Assembly (NCBI RefSeq): GCF_001579845.1
Contig: NZ_CP007440.1
Location: forward strand, 3,432,029 to 3,496,028
DNA: 64,000 nt
Direction of reading: 5' to 3'
DNA from: Rhodoplanes sp. Z2-YC6860
Lineage (GTDB): Bacteria; Pseudomonadota; Alphaproteobacteria; Rhizobiales; Xanthobacteraceae
The notes beneath the pieces were generated by a model. It saw nothing but the letters and a program-made list of their open reading frames with translations. It was not told the DNA's origin and did no database searches. Positions 43,046-50,546 of this stretch are shown piece after piece. A program made the position numbers and the translations under genes. Numbering within the stretch: position 1 is the first letter of the stretch; the number at the start of each line of letters is the position of its first letter.

Positions 43046-43570
43046 CTATTGCTTCGCGGGCATGTGCATCTGCATGCCGGAATGATGGTGATCGGTCGTG
43101 GCTGGGCCGGGCTGAGGTTGGGTTGGCACAGGTGTGGTGTCGGTCGCAGGCTGGCCGATCGCGAGCTTCATGGCTGCGATCTCCTGCATCTGGTCGACGA
43201 TGATCTCCTGGGCGATCCGGCGAAGCTGCTCGTTCTTGCCGTAGCGCAATTGAATGACCGCCATGTCGATGGCGCCCTGATGGTGCGGGATCATCATCGC
43301 AACGAAATCGCGATCCACGTCGCCGCTCGGCTTTGCCGCCATGTCGTTCATCATCTTCGTCATCGCGGCGTCATTCTCTTTCAGGAACGCGCTCTCTTCG
43401 GCGGACAGCGCAGCCGGAGCGTGCGCGGGATGAGTCTCATGAGCGAATGCCGGCGACGGCATCGCGGCTGCGATCAGGACTTGCGCGCCAAATATCGCCG
43501 CGACAGGACAGCGAAATCGAGAACCGGCGGCTGGCGCTGCAGTGAGGTGACGGAACGGTGAGCGGCGCAT
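43046..43570 (-). CDS. DUF305-family (CopM-like) periplasmic protein
   Basis: A 174-residue protein with signal peptide (to SPAFA-H), His-rich start (HETHPAHAP), the DUF305 core FVAMMIPHHQGAIDMAVIQL, and a His/Met-rich tail (DHHHSGMQMHMPAKQ). The MIPHHQGAIDM motif, repeated Met and His at both ends suggest copper or silver binding, as for CopM in cyanobacteria. It is the first gene of the probable four-gene operon with propeller, sigma and anti-sigma, so the operon may respond to metal or envelope stress. Confidence 0.85.
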   Translation of the reverse strand: MRRSPFRHLTAAPAAGSRFRCPVAAIFGAQVLIAAAMPSPAFAHETHPAHAPAALSAEESAFLKENDAAMTKMMNDMAAKPSGDVDRDFVAMMIPHHQGAIDMAVIQLRYGKNEQLRRIAQEIIVDQMQEIAAMKLAIGQPATDTTPVPTQPQPGPATTDHHHSGMQMHMPAKQ

Positions 43571-43578
43571 GCTGAACT

Positions 43579-43602
43579 CCCCATGCAGGTGGTTGCATGG
43601 GG
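43579..43602. promoter_or_regulatory. Perfect leader inverted repeat before DUF305 gene
   Basis: CCCCATGCA / TGCATGGGG, 9-bp arms with a 6-base loop, lies between the ECF-like promoter and the DUF305 ATG (start 43570). It would be transcribed and could hide or expose the ribosome-binding region, or bind a regulator. Confidence 0.5.
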
Positions 43603-43606
43603 GTGT

Positions 43607-43631
43607 GACGTCGGCGCTCGCGTTCTATTCC
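43607..43631 (-). promoter_or_regulatory. Candidate ECF sigma promoter for the DUF305-propeller-sigma operon
   Basis: On the minus strand GGAATA (plus 43626-43631) and CGTC (plus 43607-43610) are 15 bases apart, 37 bases above the DUF305 ATG. ECF promoters often carry GGAAC/GGAATA at -35 and CGTC/CGTT at -10 with 15-17 bp spacing. An autoregulatory loop with the downstream sigma factor is likely but inferred. Confidence 0.45.
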
Positions 43632-43818
43632 TCACCGGTCATCGGCATTCCGCTTGCCGGAATGTCCGTGGTTCGGAAAAGCCAGTCGAAACAATGACAA
43701 AGCGCTATCGCACGACGTGATCACATAAACGTTAGCGCAGCCGGCTGGCTTGGTTGAATTGCCTGCCCACAGCGCGTCAAAGAAGCGAGCCAACGCGCTT
43801 ATGGCGGCGCCAGAATTG

Positions 43819-45054
43819 CTATTTTTTTGCTCTCGCGGTTGTCTTCGCCGGCCTTTTCTTTGCGGCGGCCTTCGCGGCCGCCTTCTTCACCGGCGCCTTC
43901 TTCGCGGCCGCCTTCTTCCACAATTCCTTGCTCGCAAGCCGCGCGCCTTCGGCCAGCGCCTCGAACTTTGCCCAGACGATGCTCGGGTGCACCTCCTTGC
44001 TGCCCGCGAAGGTCGCGAAGCCGCAATCGGAGCCCGCTATCACGCGCTCGCGGCCGACGAGGCTCGCGTAACGCATGATGCGCTCAGCGACGAGCTCGGG
44101 ATGCTCGACCAGGACGGTCGAATGGCTGATCACGCCTGGGATCAGCACCTTGTCCTTCGGCAGCTTCGCGTTGCCCCAGACCTTCCATTCGTGCTCGTGC
44201 CGCGGGTTCGCGGCCTCGAACGAATAGGCGCCGGCGTTGATCTTCATGATGATGTCGATGAGGTGTTTGACCTCCATGTCATGCACCCGCGGCCCCATGT
44301 TGATGCCGTAGCAGGTGTGGTGACGAATTTTTTCGGGGGGAATGCCGCGCAAGGCGTGGTTGAGCGCTTCGACGCGCAGCACCGCCCACTTGCGGCATTC
44401 CTCGATTGTCGCGTTGGGATTGACGAGATAGTAGGAGACGAGTCTCGGGTCGTCGATCTGCACGAGGAAGCCCGCGTCGACGATCGCCTTGTATTCCTCG
44501 CGCATCGCCTCGGCGATGGCGAACAGATATTCCTCCGCGGACTTGTAGTAGCGATTGAGCATCCAGTCTTCGATGTTGGCGACTGAAATCGCCGGCATGA
44601 AGGCTTCGACGCCGGTGTCGCCGATCGCCGCTTTGAGATTGGCGATGTCGCGTTGCAGGAGCGACTGGCCGCGATAGGTGACCGGCCCGGTGCAGACCAT
44701 GCGGATGTTGCGCGCCGGTGCGGACGCGTAGAACTCAGGAAACGCCAAACCTTCGCGCGATTCCGACCACGAGCCGCGGCGCGGCGCGTTCGCATCGGCC
44801 TCGAAGCCGGCGAGCCGGTCGTTGACATAGGTGACGAAGCTCGGTTTGGAGTACTCGCCATCGTCGATCACATCGAGGCCGAGCTCGATCTGCTTTTTGA
44901 CGATGTCCTTGACGGCCCCGGGAAGCCGCGCCCGCTGCGCGTCCTCGTCGATCGGCTTGCCCTCGGCCTTGGCGACCAGCATCTCGATCATATCGGCCGG
45001 CCGCGGCAACGAGCCCGCATGCGTGGTGATGATTCGTTTGGTGCTGTGCTGCAT
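43819..45054 (-). CDS. MetE-like methyltransferase-family protein with Lys/Ala-rich tail
   Basis: A 411-residue enzyme of the UROD/MetE-like superfamily, similar to the C-terminal half of cobalamin-independent methionine synthase. TTHAGSLPRP at the start, RHHTCYGINMG (His-x-Cys, a likely zinc site), and GSDCGFAT (second Cys ligand) are typical. Proteins of this kind, without the N-terminal half of MetE, are often called 5-methyltetrahydropteroyltriglutamate-homocysteine methyltransferases but may act on other methyl donors. The last ~35 residues (KKAAAKKAPVKKAAAKAAAK...) are a histone-H1-like basic tail added beyond the catalytic domain. Confidence 0.85.
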   Translation of the reverse strand: MQHSTKRIITTHAGSLPRPADMIEMLVAKAEGKPIDEDAQRARLPGAVKDIVKKQIELGLDVIDDGEYSKPSFVTYVNDRLAGFEADANAPRRGSWSESREGLAFPEFYASAPARNIRMVCTGPVTYRGQSLLQRDIANLKAAIGDTGVEAFMPAISVANIEDWMLNRYYKSAEEYLFAIAEAMREEYKAIVDAGFLVQIDDPRLVSYYLVNPNATIEECRKWAVLRVEALNHALRGIPPEKIRHHTCYGINMGPRVHDMEVKHLIDIIMKINAGAYSFEAANPRHEHEWKVWGNAKLPKDKVLIPGVISHSTVLVEHPELVAERIMRYASLVGRERVIAGSDCGFATFAGSKEVHPSIVWAKFEALAEGARLASKELWKKAAAKKAPVKKAAAKAAAKKRPAKTTARAKK

Positions 45055-45272
45055 GACGCTCTCTGCTTGCCATTCGACGCGCGCGGAAGGCTAGCGGCTC
45101 CGAACCCTATCCGCCAGCATGGGCAACGGCTTGCGGCCGGGTGGGCAAGATTGGTCGCAGGGCGCGGCCGGAGTTTTGCCCCAATCGGTGCGTCTAGCTT
45201 GCGGCAGGTGGGAGGGTCTGCCTGGTGTTCCATTGGCCGGACCACGAAGGCGACTGAAGGCGGGGGACTGCG

Positions 45273-45758
45273 ATGAAATTCAGACTTCTGGCGATGGCGC
45301 TCCCGGGTGCGTTCCTGGGCGTGAGCCTCGCGGGTTGCGCGGCGGACTCGGGGCCGAAAGAGGCGGGCGGCACGCTGGTGGGCGCCGGCGCGGGCGCGCT
45401 GATCGGCAATGCGATCGGCGGCGCAGCCGGCAACCGGGCAGCCGGGACCATTGCCGGCGCCGCGATCGGCGGACTGATCGGCAATCGGGTCGGGGCCGCG
45501 ATGGATGACGAGGACAAGCGCCGGGCTTACGAGGCGCAGATGCAAGCGCTGGAAGCCGGGCCCTCGGGAGCACCGGTTGCCTGGCGTAATCCCGATTCCG
45601 GCCGCTACGGCTCGGTGGTGCCCGGTGCGGCTTATCAGGCCAACGGCATGAATTGCCGGCCTTATACGCACACGATCTATATCGACGGCCGGCCGCAGAC
45701 GACCCGCGGCACAGCCTGTCGTAATCCGGACGGCACCTGGACGGCCCTGCAAGGTTGA
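45273..45758 (+). CDS. Glycine-zipper outer-membrane lipoprotein (17 kDa antigen-like)
   Basis: A 161-residue lipoprotein. The lipobox LAGC (Cys about residue 22) ends the signal peptide. Residues 34-80 form a glycine zipper (GAGALIGNAIGGAAGNRAAG, AIGGLIGNRVGAAMDDEDK), a hydrophobic Gly-x3-Gly motif that packs in the outer membrane. The C-terminal half (YTHTIYIDGRPQTTRGTACR) is an OmpA/17-kDa-antigen-like surface domain. It is close to Rickettsia/rhizobial 17-kDa antigens. It probably supports the envelope. A terminator follows. Confidence 0.85.
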   Translation: MKFRLLAMALPGAFLGVSLAGCAADSGPKEAGGTLVGAGAGALIGNAIGGAAGNRAAGTIAGAAIGGLIGNRVGAAMDDEDKRRAYEAQMQALEAGPSGAPVAWRNPDSGRYGSVVPGAAYQANGMNCRPYTHTIYIDGRPQTTRGTACRNPDGTWTALQG

Positions 45759-45781
45759 GGGCGGAAACATCGATTGCGACG

Positions 45782-45805
45782 CGGGCGGCGAAAGCCGCCC
45801 GTTTT
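45782..45805 (+). terminator. Terminator of lipoprotein gene
   Basis: CGGGCGGC-GAAA-GCCGCCCG with a stable GNRA-type loop, followed by TTTTCGTT, 23 bases after the lipoprotein stop and before the next ATG at 45850. Confidence 0.8.
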
Positions 45806-45849
45806 CGTTATAGAGAGCAGTCGCCGAACAGTGGCGAGGTCGGGGAGAA

Positions 45850-48177
45850 ATGCTGGATCGTTCATCGAAGGCCGCAGGCTTTCCGCTCGCTGCGGCGTTC
45901 GGCATTTACACCGCGGCGTTCCTCGCCGTGGCCTCGCCGTGGCTGCTCGGCTTCGTTGAGGTGCCCTGGGATTCGGTTTCGACGTTCTATCCGCCCTTCG
46001 CGTTCCTGGCCCGCTCGATCGCCACGGGACAATCGCCGTTCTGGACACCGAACATCTTCGCCGGGTGGCCGCAGATTGCCGATCCGCAGGCGCTGATTTT
46101 CTCGCCGCTACATCTGTTCGTTGCGCTGATCGATCCCAGTCCGACACCGCGGCTGTTCGATGCGCTCACCTTCGTGTTGCTCTACATCGGCGGTGCGGGC
46201 GTGATCCTGCTGTTCCGCGATCGCGGCTGGCATGTGGCCGGTGCTGTTGCCGCGGCGCTCGCCTTCAGCCTCGGCGGCTCGGCGGCCTCACGGATACAGC
46301 ACATCGGGCAGCTTCAGAGCCTGGTGTTCCTGCCACTCGCGATCCTGATGCTGTCACGCGCGCTGGAGCGCACGTCATGGATGGCCGGCGCTGCCGCGGG
46401 CCTGTTCGCTTCGTTCATCGTGCTCGGCCGCGATCAGGTGGCGCTGGTCGGCACTGATGTGTTGATCGGATTCGTATTGTGGCACTGGCTCGACGGGCCG
46501 GGCAGGGGCGCTCGTTTTGTCGCGAGCCTCAAGCCGCTGATCGCAGGCGTCGCGGTCGGCGCTTGTGTCATCACGGTTCCGGTGGTGCTCACCGTGCTGT
46601 TGGCGCAGGCCTCCAACCGGCCCGATATCTCCTTTGCGCATGCGGTGCAGGGCTCGCTGCATCCAGCGAGCCTTTTGATGCTCGCTTTCGCCGATGTGTT
46701 CGGCGCTTCCGATTTTCATCGCGAGTTCTGGGGGCCGCCGAGCATTCCGTGGCACGACATGATCGGCCAGACCGGGCTCTACGACTCGCAGAACACCGGA
46801 CAAATTTACACCGGCGCGCTCGTTGCCGTGGCATTGCTCGGGTTCGCGATGACGCGTGGCGTGCTGTGGACGCGCGACGTCCGGTTTTTCACCACGACTG
46901 CTTTGATGGCGCTGCTTTACGCGCTCGGCAAATACACGCCGGTGTTCTATCTGTTGTACGAGTATCTGCCTGGCGTCTCGCTTTATCGCAGGCCTGCGGA
47001 CGCGACCTTCGTGCTGTGTGGGATGCTCGCGATCGTCAGCGGCTATCTGATTCATCGGCTGCTGACCGGAACGCTACCGGTGCGCCGCTGGCAATTTGTC
47101 GTGGCGGCGCTCGCAGTCGGGGTCATGGTTGTGATTTCCGTGGTGCTGGCGCGCTGGGCCGGCACGTTGGAGAGCGCGGCACTGCCGTTGTTGTGGGGCT
47201 GCGGCTTTTTGCTGGCGGCTGTCGGCGCGCTGGCATTGGCTCAGCGTCTGGCGCTGCGAAGTGCGGCCGCTGCCGCTTTCGTGCTCGCGATCTTCTGCGC
47301 CGCGGATTTCGCCTGGAACAATGCGCCGAACGAGTCGACCGGTCTGCCGGCTTCGCTCTATGGCGCGCTGCGTTCTGACAGCAACGACGAAACCCTTGCG
47401 CTGCTGAAATCCAAGCTCAAGGCCGCGGCCGCTCCGGACCGCCGCGACCGTGTCGAGATGGTCGGTGTGGCGTACCATTTCCCGAACATCGGATTGATCC
47501 ACGACTTCGACCATCTCTACGGCCACAACCCGCTGCGGCTTGCGCTGTTCGAGGACGCGACCGGTGCACCCGACACGGTGGCCGCAGTGCGTGGGCCGTT
47601 GACGCCGCTGCTGCCGTCGTACCGGTCGCCGCTGGAGGACTTGTTCGGCGTGCGCTTCCTCGCGTTCGGACAGCCGATCGAAAAAATCGATCCGTCGGTG
47701 AAGGCCGACGATTTCCCGCTCGTAGGCCGCACCAAGGATGCCTACGTCTACGAGAATCCGCGTGCGTTCCCGCGCGTGCTTTTGGCGACGCAGTGGCGGA
47801 AGGCCGATTTTACCGAGATGCTGAAAAAAGGCGGGTGGCCCGAGGTCGATTACCGGCGCACGGTGTTGCTGGAGAATGCGCCCCCGCTCGCACCGCCGGG
47901 CGATGTGCCTGGCCATGTTCGCATCGCGCGTTACGAGAACACCAGCATCGAGGTCGAAGCCGACGCGCCGTCGGGCGGCTTCGTCGTGCTCAATGAGGTT
48001 TGGCATCCATGGTGGCGGGCGACCGTCGACGGCAAGCCGGCGGACATCCTGAAAGCCAATGTGCTGTTCCGGGCGGTCGTCGTGCCGCCGGGCCAGCACA
48101 CGGTGCGATTTACGTTCGAACCCTTGGCGGGCGGCTGGGCGGAACTGCGCGGCAAGCTCGACGCGGCAATGAAGTAG
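45850..48177 (+). CDS. YfhO-family multi-pass membrane protein
   Basis: A 775-residue integral membrane protein with about 12 TM segments between residues 12 and 490, and a long soluble C-terminal part (about 500-775). The N-terminal motif PFWTPNIFAGWPQIADPQ and the DSVSTFYPPF before it resemble the catalytic-loop start of GT-C/YfhO proteins, in which acidic residues bind a lipid-linked sugar. The C-terminal domain ends with NEVWHPWWRATVDGKPAD...VRFTFEP, a YfhO signature. Members transfer sugars onto teichoic acids or envelope polymers in other bacteria; the acceptor here is unknown. The genes around it give no clue. Confidence 0.85.
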   Translation: MLDRSSKAAGFPLAAAFGIYTAAFLAVASPWLLGFVEVPWDSVSTFYPPFAFLARSIATGQSPFWTPNIFAGWPQIADPQALIFSPLHLFVALIDPSPTPRLFDALTFVLLYIGGAGVILLFRDRGWHVAGAVAAALAFSLGGSAASRIQHIGQLQSLVFLPLAILMLSRALERTSWMAGAAAGLFASFIVLGRDQVALVGTDVLIGFVLWHWLDGPGRGARFVASLKPLIAGVAVGACVITVPVVLTVLLAQASNRPDISFAHAVQGSLHPASLLMLAFADVFGASDFHREFWGPPSIPWHDMIGQTGLYDSQNTGQIYTGALVAVALLGFAMTRGVLWTRDVRFFTTTALMALLYALGKYTPVFYLLYEYLPGVSLYRRPADATFVLCGMLAIVSGYLIHRLLTGTLPVRRWQFVVAALAVGVMVVISVVLARWAGTLESAALPLLWGCGFLLAAVGALALAQRLALRSAAAAAFVLAIFCAADFAWNNAPNESTGLPASLYGALRSDSNDETLALLKSKLKAAAAPDRRDRVEMVGVAYHFPNIGLIHDFDHLYGHNPLRLALFEDATGAPDTVAAVRGPLTPLLPSYRSPLEDLFGVRFLAFGQPIEKIDPSVKADDFPLVGRTKDAYVYENPRAFPRVLLATQWRKADFTEMLKKGGWPEVDYRRTVLLENAPPLAPPGDVPGHVRIARYENTSIEVEADAPSGGFVVLNEVWHPWWRATVDGKPADILKANVLFRAVVVPPGQHTVRFTFEPLAGGWAELRGKLDAAMK

Positions 48178-48180
48178 TGC

Positions 48181-48203
48181 GGAGCCCAGGCGGCCCGGGC
48201 TCC
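48181..48203. terminator. Terminator-like hairpin between convergent genes
   Basis: GGAGCCC / GGGCTCC with a 9-base loop, just after the YfhO stop and 14 bases before the convergent propeller gene ends. There is no T-run, so strength is uncertain. Confidence 0.5.
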
Positions 48204-48216
48204 ACACGATCACGCG

Positions 48217-49581
48217 TTAATGGTTGCCGTTCTGCGCCACATGATCATGGTCATGGCCATGATCGTCATCGTCGCGATGCCGGTACACGGCGATGCATCC
48301 CATGTTGTCGCCGCAGATGCCGGCGCCGACTGCCGTCGTATCGCCGCCGCTCCCGACCACTGAAACGGGCGCCACCTGCGGAACGAGGATCAGATTCTTC
48401 TCGGCTTCCGCCGCCACCGAGTGCGAGCCGGACGATTGCGGGATCGTCTCGACCAGCGTGTTGCGGAGTGCGTCGATCACGCCCAGCACTGCGCCACCGG
48501 GCTGCCGGTTGCTGCCGGTGTAGTACCGCTGGTCGCCGCGGTTGAACCAGACCTCGTCGGAGCCGACGATGCCTGCGATCGGGGTCTGCGTCTTGGTGAT
48601 GCCGTTGATCACCAGTGTGATCTTGTCGCTCGGGTTGTTGGCGGGTGTGCAGCCGAGCAGCAGATTGTCGAACGGGCCGACCGTGGAGCCGTTCGGTCCA
48701 CAGCCGTGCAGCGCGACGACACCTTCGTTGGTCGAAGGATCGAACGCACCTTGCACAGCAGTGGGTGTTGCGAGCGTTCGAGGGTTGGTCACCAGGAGGC
48801 CGCCATCGCAGGTGATCGGGCTCCCGCTGACCTGACCATAGTTACAACCCGGCGGATTGTTGGCGATGATCGGGATCGACGTGTAGAAGCGCCGTGTGAC
48901 CGGATCCCAAGACGGCTGCTCCAGCGACAGGCCGAAGCCGGCTGGGATAATCGTTGGATCGACGCTGATCTTCGTGACAATCGAGACATGGCTCACATGC
49001 GAGTCGCCGTTCGCGGTGAGCAGCGTCGCGAAGGGCGGGTCCTCGGCGTTGTTGGCGGCGAGCAAATGCTCGCCACTTGTGGTGAGCGCCATCTCGTCGA
49101 CGCGTGTGGTGCCGCCGGTCGCGATGGTTTGCTTCAGCGCGTCCGCGTGAGGCGCGTCGAGGTCGAACACCTTCAATGTGCTGTCGCCATCGCCGGCATA
49201 AACCCAGCGCCCATGCGCGACCACGCCGTCCGGTCCGGAGTGGTTGTTGTCGATGGCGCCGGACGGATTGAGCTTGACGCCAACGAAGCCGCCGAGCGTC
49301 CGTTTGAACTTCAAGCCGCGAACGTCGATGACGTCGACGCCCGCGTTGGAGCGGTCGGACAGATAATATTCCCCGCGGTGTTGATTGACGAAGCTGATGT
49401 CGAACGACCGCAGCGCGTTGCCGGGGATGTGGATGGCGGTCAGGCACTTTGTTTGCGTCGTGGCTGGTGCTCCGGGACCGGTACACGGACCGGCCAGCGC
49501 CGAAGTGGCTGTAAGCGAAACGAGCAAAGCAGGCAGCAGTGTCGATGACAGGCAAACGATCGATTTAGACGACGATAGCAT
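48217..49581 (-). CDS. Secreted beta-propeller protein with His/Asp-rich tail
   Basis: A 454-residue exported protein. The signal peptide ends SALA-G. The mature part has propeller-like blades (GVDVIDVRGLKFKRTLGG, DSTLKVFDLDAPHAD, GEHLLAANNAEDPP) and conserved FDISFVNQ...YYLSDRSN; the Cys content is high, suggesting disulphides. The C-terminus reads RHRDDDDHGHDHDH, similar in composition to the tail of the phosphoesterase at 16719, and likely binds divalent metal. It is a YncE-like or lactonase-type propeller of unknown ligand. Confidence 0.75.
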   Translation of the reverse strand: MLSSSKSIVCLSSTLLPALLVSLTATSALAGPCTGPGAPATTQTKCLTAIHIPGNALRSFDISFVNQHRGEYYLSDRSNAGVDVIDVRGLKFKRTLGGFVGVKLNPSGAIDNNHSGPDGVVAHGRWVYAGDGDSTLKVFDLDAPHADALKQTIATGGTTRVDEMALTTSGEHLLAANNAEDPPFATLLTANGDSHVSHVSIVTKISVDPTIIPAGFGLSLEQPSWDPVTRRFYTSIPIIANNPPGCNYGQVSGSPITCDGGLLVTNPRTLATPTAVQGAFDPSTNEGVVALHGCGPNGSTVGPFDNLLLGCTPANNPSDKITLVINGITKTQTPIAGIVGSDEVWFNRGDQRYYTGSNRQPGGAVLGVIDALRNTLVETIPQSSGSHSVAAEAEKNLILVPQVAPVSVVGSGGDTTAVGAGICGDNMGCIAVYRHRDDDDHGHDHDHVAQNGNH

Positions 49582-49801
49582 GTCGAGCCTCCCTGTTGAC
49601 GCTTTTGAGGGTTCGCTGAAGACGCGCTTCAGCGACTCTTCTGTCGCCCTTGCATCGTTCCTAGCGGCGCAATAGGGCCGAACGACACGCGATCAATCTG
49701 GAGGTTTTCTTTATTTATCTGCGCAAGTCATCTCTCTGTCATTCCACTGTCATCGGCGCGGAGGCGCGCCGATGGTTGCGAAATCGAACCAGTGGTATCG
49801 G

Positions 49802-50542
49802 TCAATCAAGCCGCGCGTAGATGTCGCCGGAGTTTGCTGCGTGCGGCAGCGCTTCAAGCCAGCGCGCAATGTCGGTGGCGTTGCGCCATTCGCCAAGCTC
49901 CTGGCTTTCGCCAAGCGCTGCGTTGAAGCGCATGTAGCCAAGCGCCGCGCAGCGATCGATGCAGGCTTTGGCGACGTCGCGCTGGATTGTCGTGAACTCG
50001 AACGACAAGGCTGTCACCGGTTGCGTCAGCCCTTCCAGAGCTTCCGCCTCGAAGCCTTCGACGTCGATCTTGATGAAGGCGGGACGCCCGTGCGCGGCGA
50101 TCAAGGCGTCGAGCGTCGTCATCGGCACCACGATCGACTTGCCCCAGCGTTGGCCCTCCCAGCCGGCCGCGCCGTCGGCGGCTTTGACGAACGCATCCGA
50201 CGCCGTCGTCACGGTAGGGTTGTCGATGTTGACCTGCAGGGTGATCTCGCCCGCGGCGCGGCCGACAGCCTTGCGCTCGATCGCGACCAATCTGTCGCGG
50301 CCGTAGATCGCGCTGAGCGTCAGCGCGAGTGCCGGCTGTGGCTCGACTGCGACGACCTTCGCGCCAAGCCTGCGGAACGCGCCGACGCGATCCCCGACAT
50401 GCGCGCCGACATCGAACACCAGATCGCCGGAGCGCACGAACGCGCCATAGAGTTGATCCATCGCGGTGTGGCGCTCGCGGTGGCCGTAGTAGACCCGGAG
50501 CGATCGCAATACGGCGCGCGCGGTGCGAAGCGTCTCGAACAT
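49802..50542 (-). CDS. FkbM-family SAM-dependent methyltransferase
   Basis: A 246-residue methyltransferase. LVFDVGAHVGDRVGAFRRLG (motif I), VVAVEPQPALA (motif II), and FIKIDVEGFEAEALEGL (the FkbM signature) are clear. FkbM enzymes O-methylate sugars or polyketides. The gene starts 4 bases after the OpgH stop, so it is in the same operon and may methylate the glucan or another envelope sugar. Confidence 0.9.
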   Translation of the reverse strand: MFETLRTARAVLRSLRVYYGHRERHTAMDQLYGAFVRSGDLVFDVGAHVGDRVGAFRRLGAKVVAVEPQPALALTLSAIYGRDRLVAIERKAVGRAAGEITLQVNIDNPTVTTASDAFVKAADGAAGWEGQRWGKSIVVPMTTLDALIAAHGRPAFIKIDVEGFEAEALEGLTQPVTALSFEFTTIQRDVAKACIDRCAALGYMRFNAALGESQELGEWRNATDIARWLEALPHAANSGDIYARLD

Positions 50543-50546
50543 CGGA

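Noticed and set aside
43750-44586. 278-codon plus-strand frame opposite the MetE-like gene and its basic tail
   Set aside because: It is antisense to the strongly supported enzyme gene and has no own domain.
47074-48213. 379-codon minus frame opposite the YfhO-like C-terminal domain
   Set aside because: Arg/His/Leu-biased shadow of the coding strand; no start signal or family.
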